Shown: one piece after another, positions 36,158-36,745 of the stretch
Layout of the letters: each line of letters starts with the position of its first letter
How positions within the stretch are numbered: position 1 is the stretch's first letter
Assembly: GCA_003105185.1 (NCBI GenBank)
Contig: PQAJ01000142.1
Coordinates: 23,046-59,790, forward strand
Reading direction: 5' to 3'
DNA from: Holophagae bacterium
GTDB taxonomy: Bacteria > Acidobacteriota > Thermoanaerobaculia > Thermoanaerobaculales > Sulfomarinibacteraceae
DNA length: 36,745 nt
Notes under the pieces: model-generated
Databases searched by the model: none
Told to the model about the DNA's origin: nothing
Seen by the model: only the letters and a program-made list of their open reading frames with translations
Position numbers and translations under genes: made by a program

Positions 36158-36745
36158 TCAGGGGGCGGCGAGGCCGTCCTCGCTGATGCCGAGCGAGATC
36201 TTCGGGTTCGGGGGCTTCAGGTAGCGGGCGAGGAAGGCATAGATGTCCTGCCGCGCCCGCCACGCCTCGGGGGTGTCGAGCCGGTCGTGGCTGTGCCCGC
36301 CGGGCACATCATAGACCTGGTACTCGAAGTCCTTGCCGGCCGCCTGCAGCGCCTGGACCAGCCGCTCGACCTCGATGAAGTTCACGTCCTCGTCGTGCGG
36401 GTTGGTGTGGATCCTCAGCGGCCGGGTCAGCCGGTCGACCTGCCACACCGGCGAGCGCCGCTTGTACTCCTCGAGGTTCTCGTTGACCGACTGGCCGATG
36501 TGGTAGTCGGCCTCGAAGAGGTCGCGGTAGGACTGGTCCGAGTAGCCGAGGCGCAGCACGAGGTCGGAGACCGGCACGCCGGCGAAGCCGCAAGCGTACG
36601 CCTCCGGGTGGTCGAAGAGGCTCATCAGAGTGATCAGCCCGCCGTGCGACCAGCCGATGATGCCGACCCGGCCGGGGTCGACCCGGGGGTGGTTGGCGAC
36701 CACCCAGTCGCGCGCGGCCAGCGCATCGTCGACCTCGCGGCCGCC
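36158..36745 (-). CDS. S9 prolyl oligopeptidase-family peptidase, C-terminal part (truncated by window end)
   Basis: VDPGRVGIIGWSHGGLITLMSLFDHPEAYACGFAGVPVSDLVLRLGY...PLRIHTNPHDEDVNFIEVERLVQALQAAGKDFEYQVYDVPGGHSHDR; frame stays open to the window edge. Confidence 0.85.
   Translation of the reverse strand, partial: GGREVDDALAARDWVVANHPRVDPGRVGIIGWSHGGLITLMSLFDHPEAYACGFAGVPVSDLVLRLGYSDQSYRDLFEADYHIGQSVNENLEEYKRRSPVWQVDRLTRPLRIHTNPHDEDVNFIEVERLVQALQAAGKDFEYQVYDVPGGHSHDRLDTPEAWRARQDIYAFLARYLKPPNPKISLGISEDGLAAP

Overview
GC-rich bacterial chromosomal window, lineage not assignable from sequence alone. It opens with the 3' end of an unidentified gene and sucC-sucD, closed by a strong intrinsic terminator. 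It then carries a compact ~17-kb same-strand array (2887-19887) of 11 genes, all apparently exported. Five of these (7347, 9152, 10896, 12993, 15487) share an unfamiliar long multi-domain architecture. Two shorter genes (4825, 6264) look like distant relatives of its N-terminal module. The array also holds a TIG-like two-repeat protein, an unknown exported protein and two secreted TPR paralogues. The last two large paralogues are near-identical in their N- and C-terminal modules but carry completely different TPR-plus-linker cassettes in the middle. The first of that pair is broken by an apparent 1-nt insertion. I cannot name a known system for this array; it is the main candidate for an undescribed system. 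Downstream are an internally deleted 1-Cys peroxiredoxin remnant, a reverse-strand cluster (two alkaline-phosphatase-superfamily/TPR lipoproteins whose nucleophile position is Thr, plus a parvulin-type PPIase lipoprotein), a stand-alone exported protein with its own promoter and terminator, and mostly ordinary genes: DUF1579-like, DUF442-like phosphatase, YgjP-like metallopeptidase, Na+/solute symporter with a tiny coupled partner, a thioredoxin-fold protein lacking CXXC, two alpha/beta hydrolases, a thiolase and a partial S9 peptidase. No tRNA, rRNA, CRISPR array or transposase was recognised. All homology calls are from reading the translations; no database search was run.
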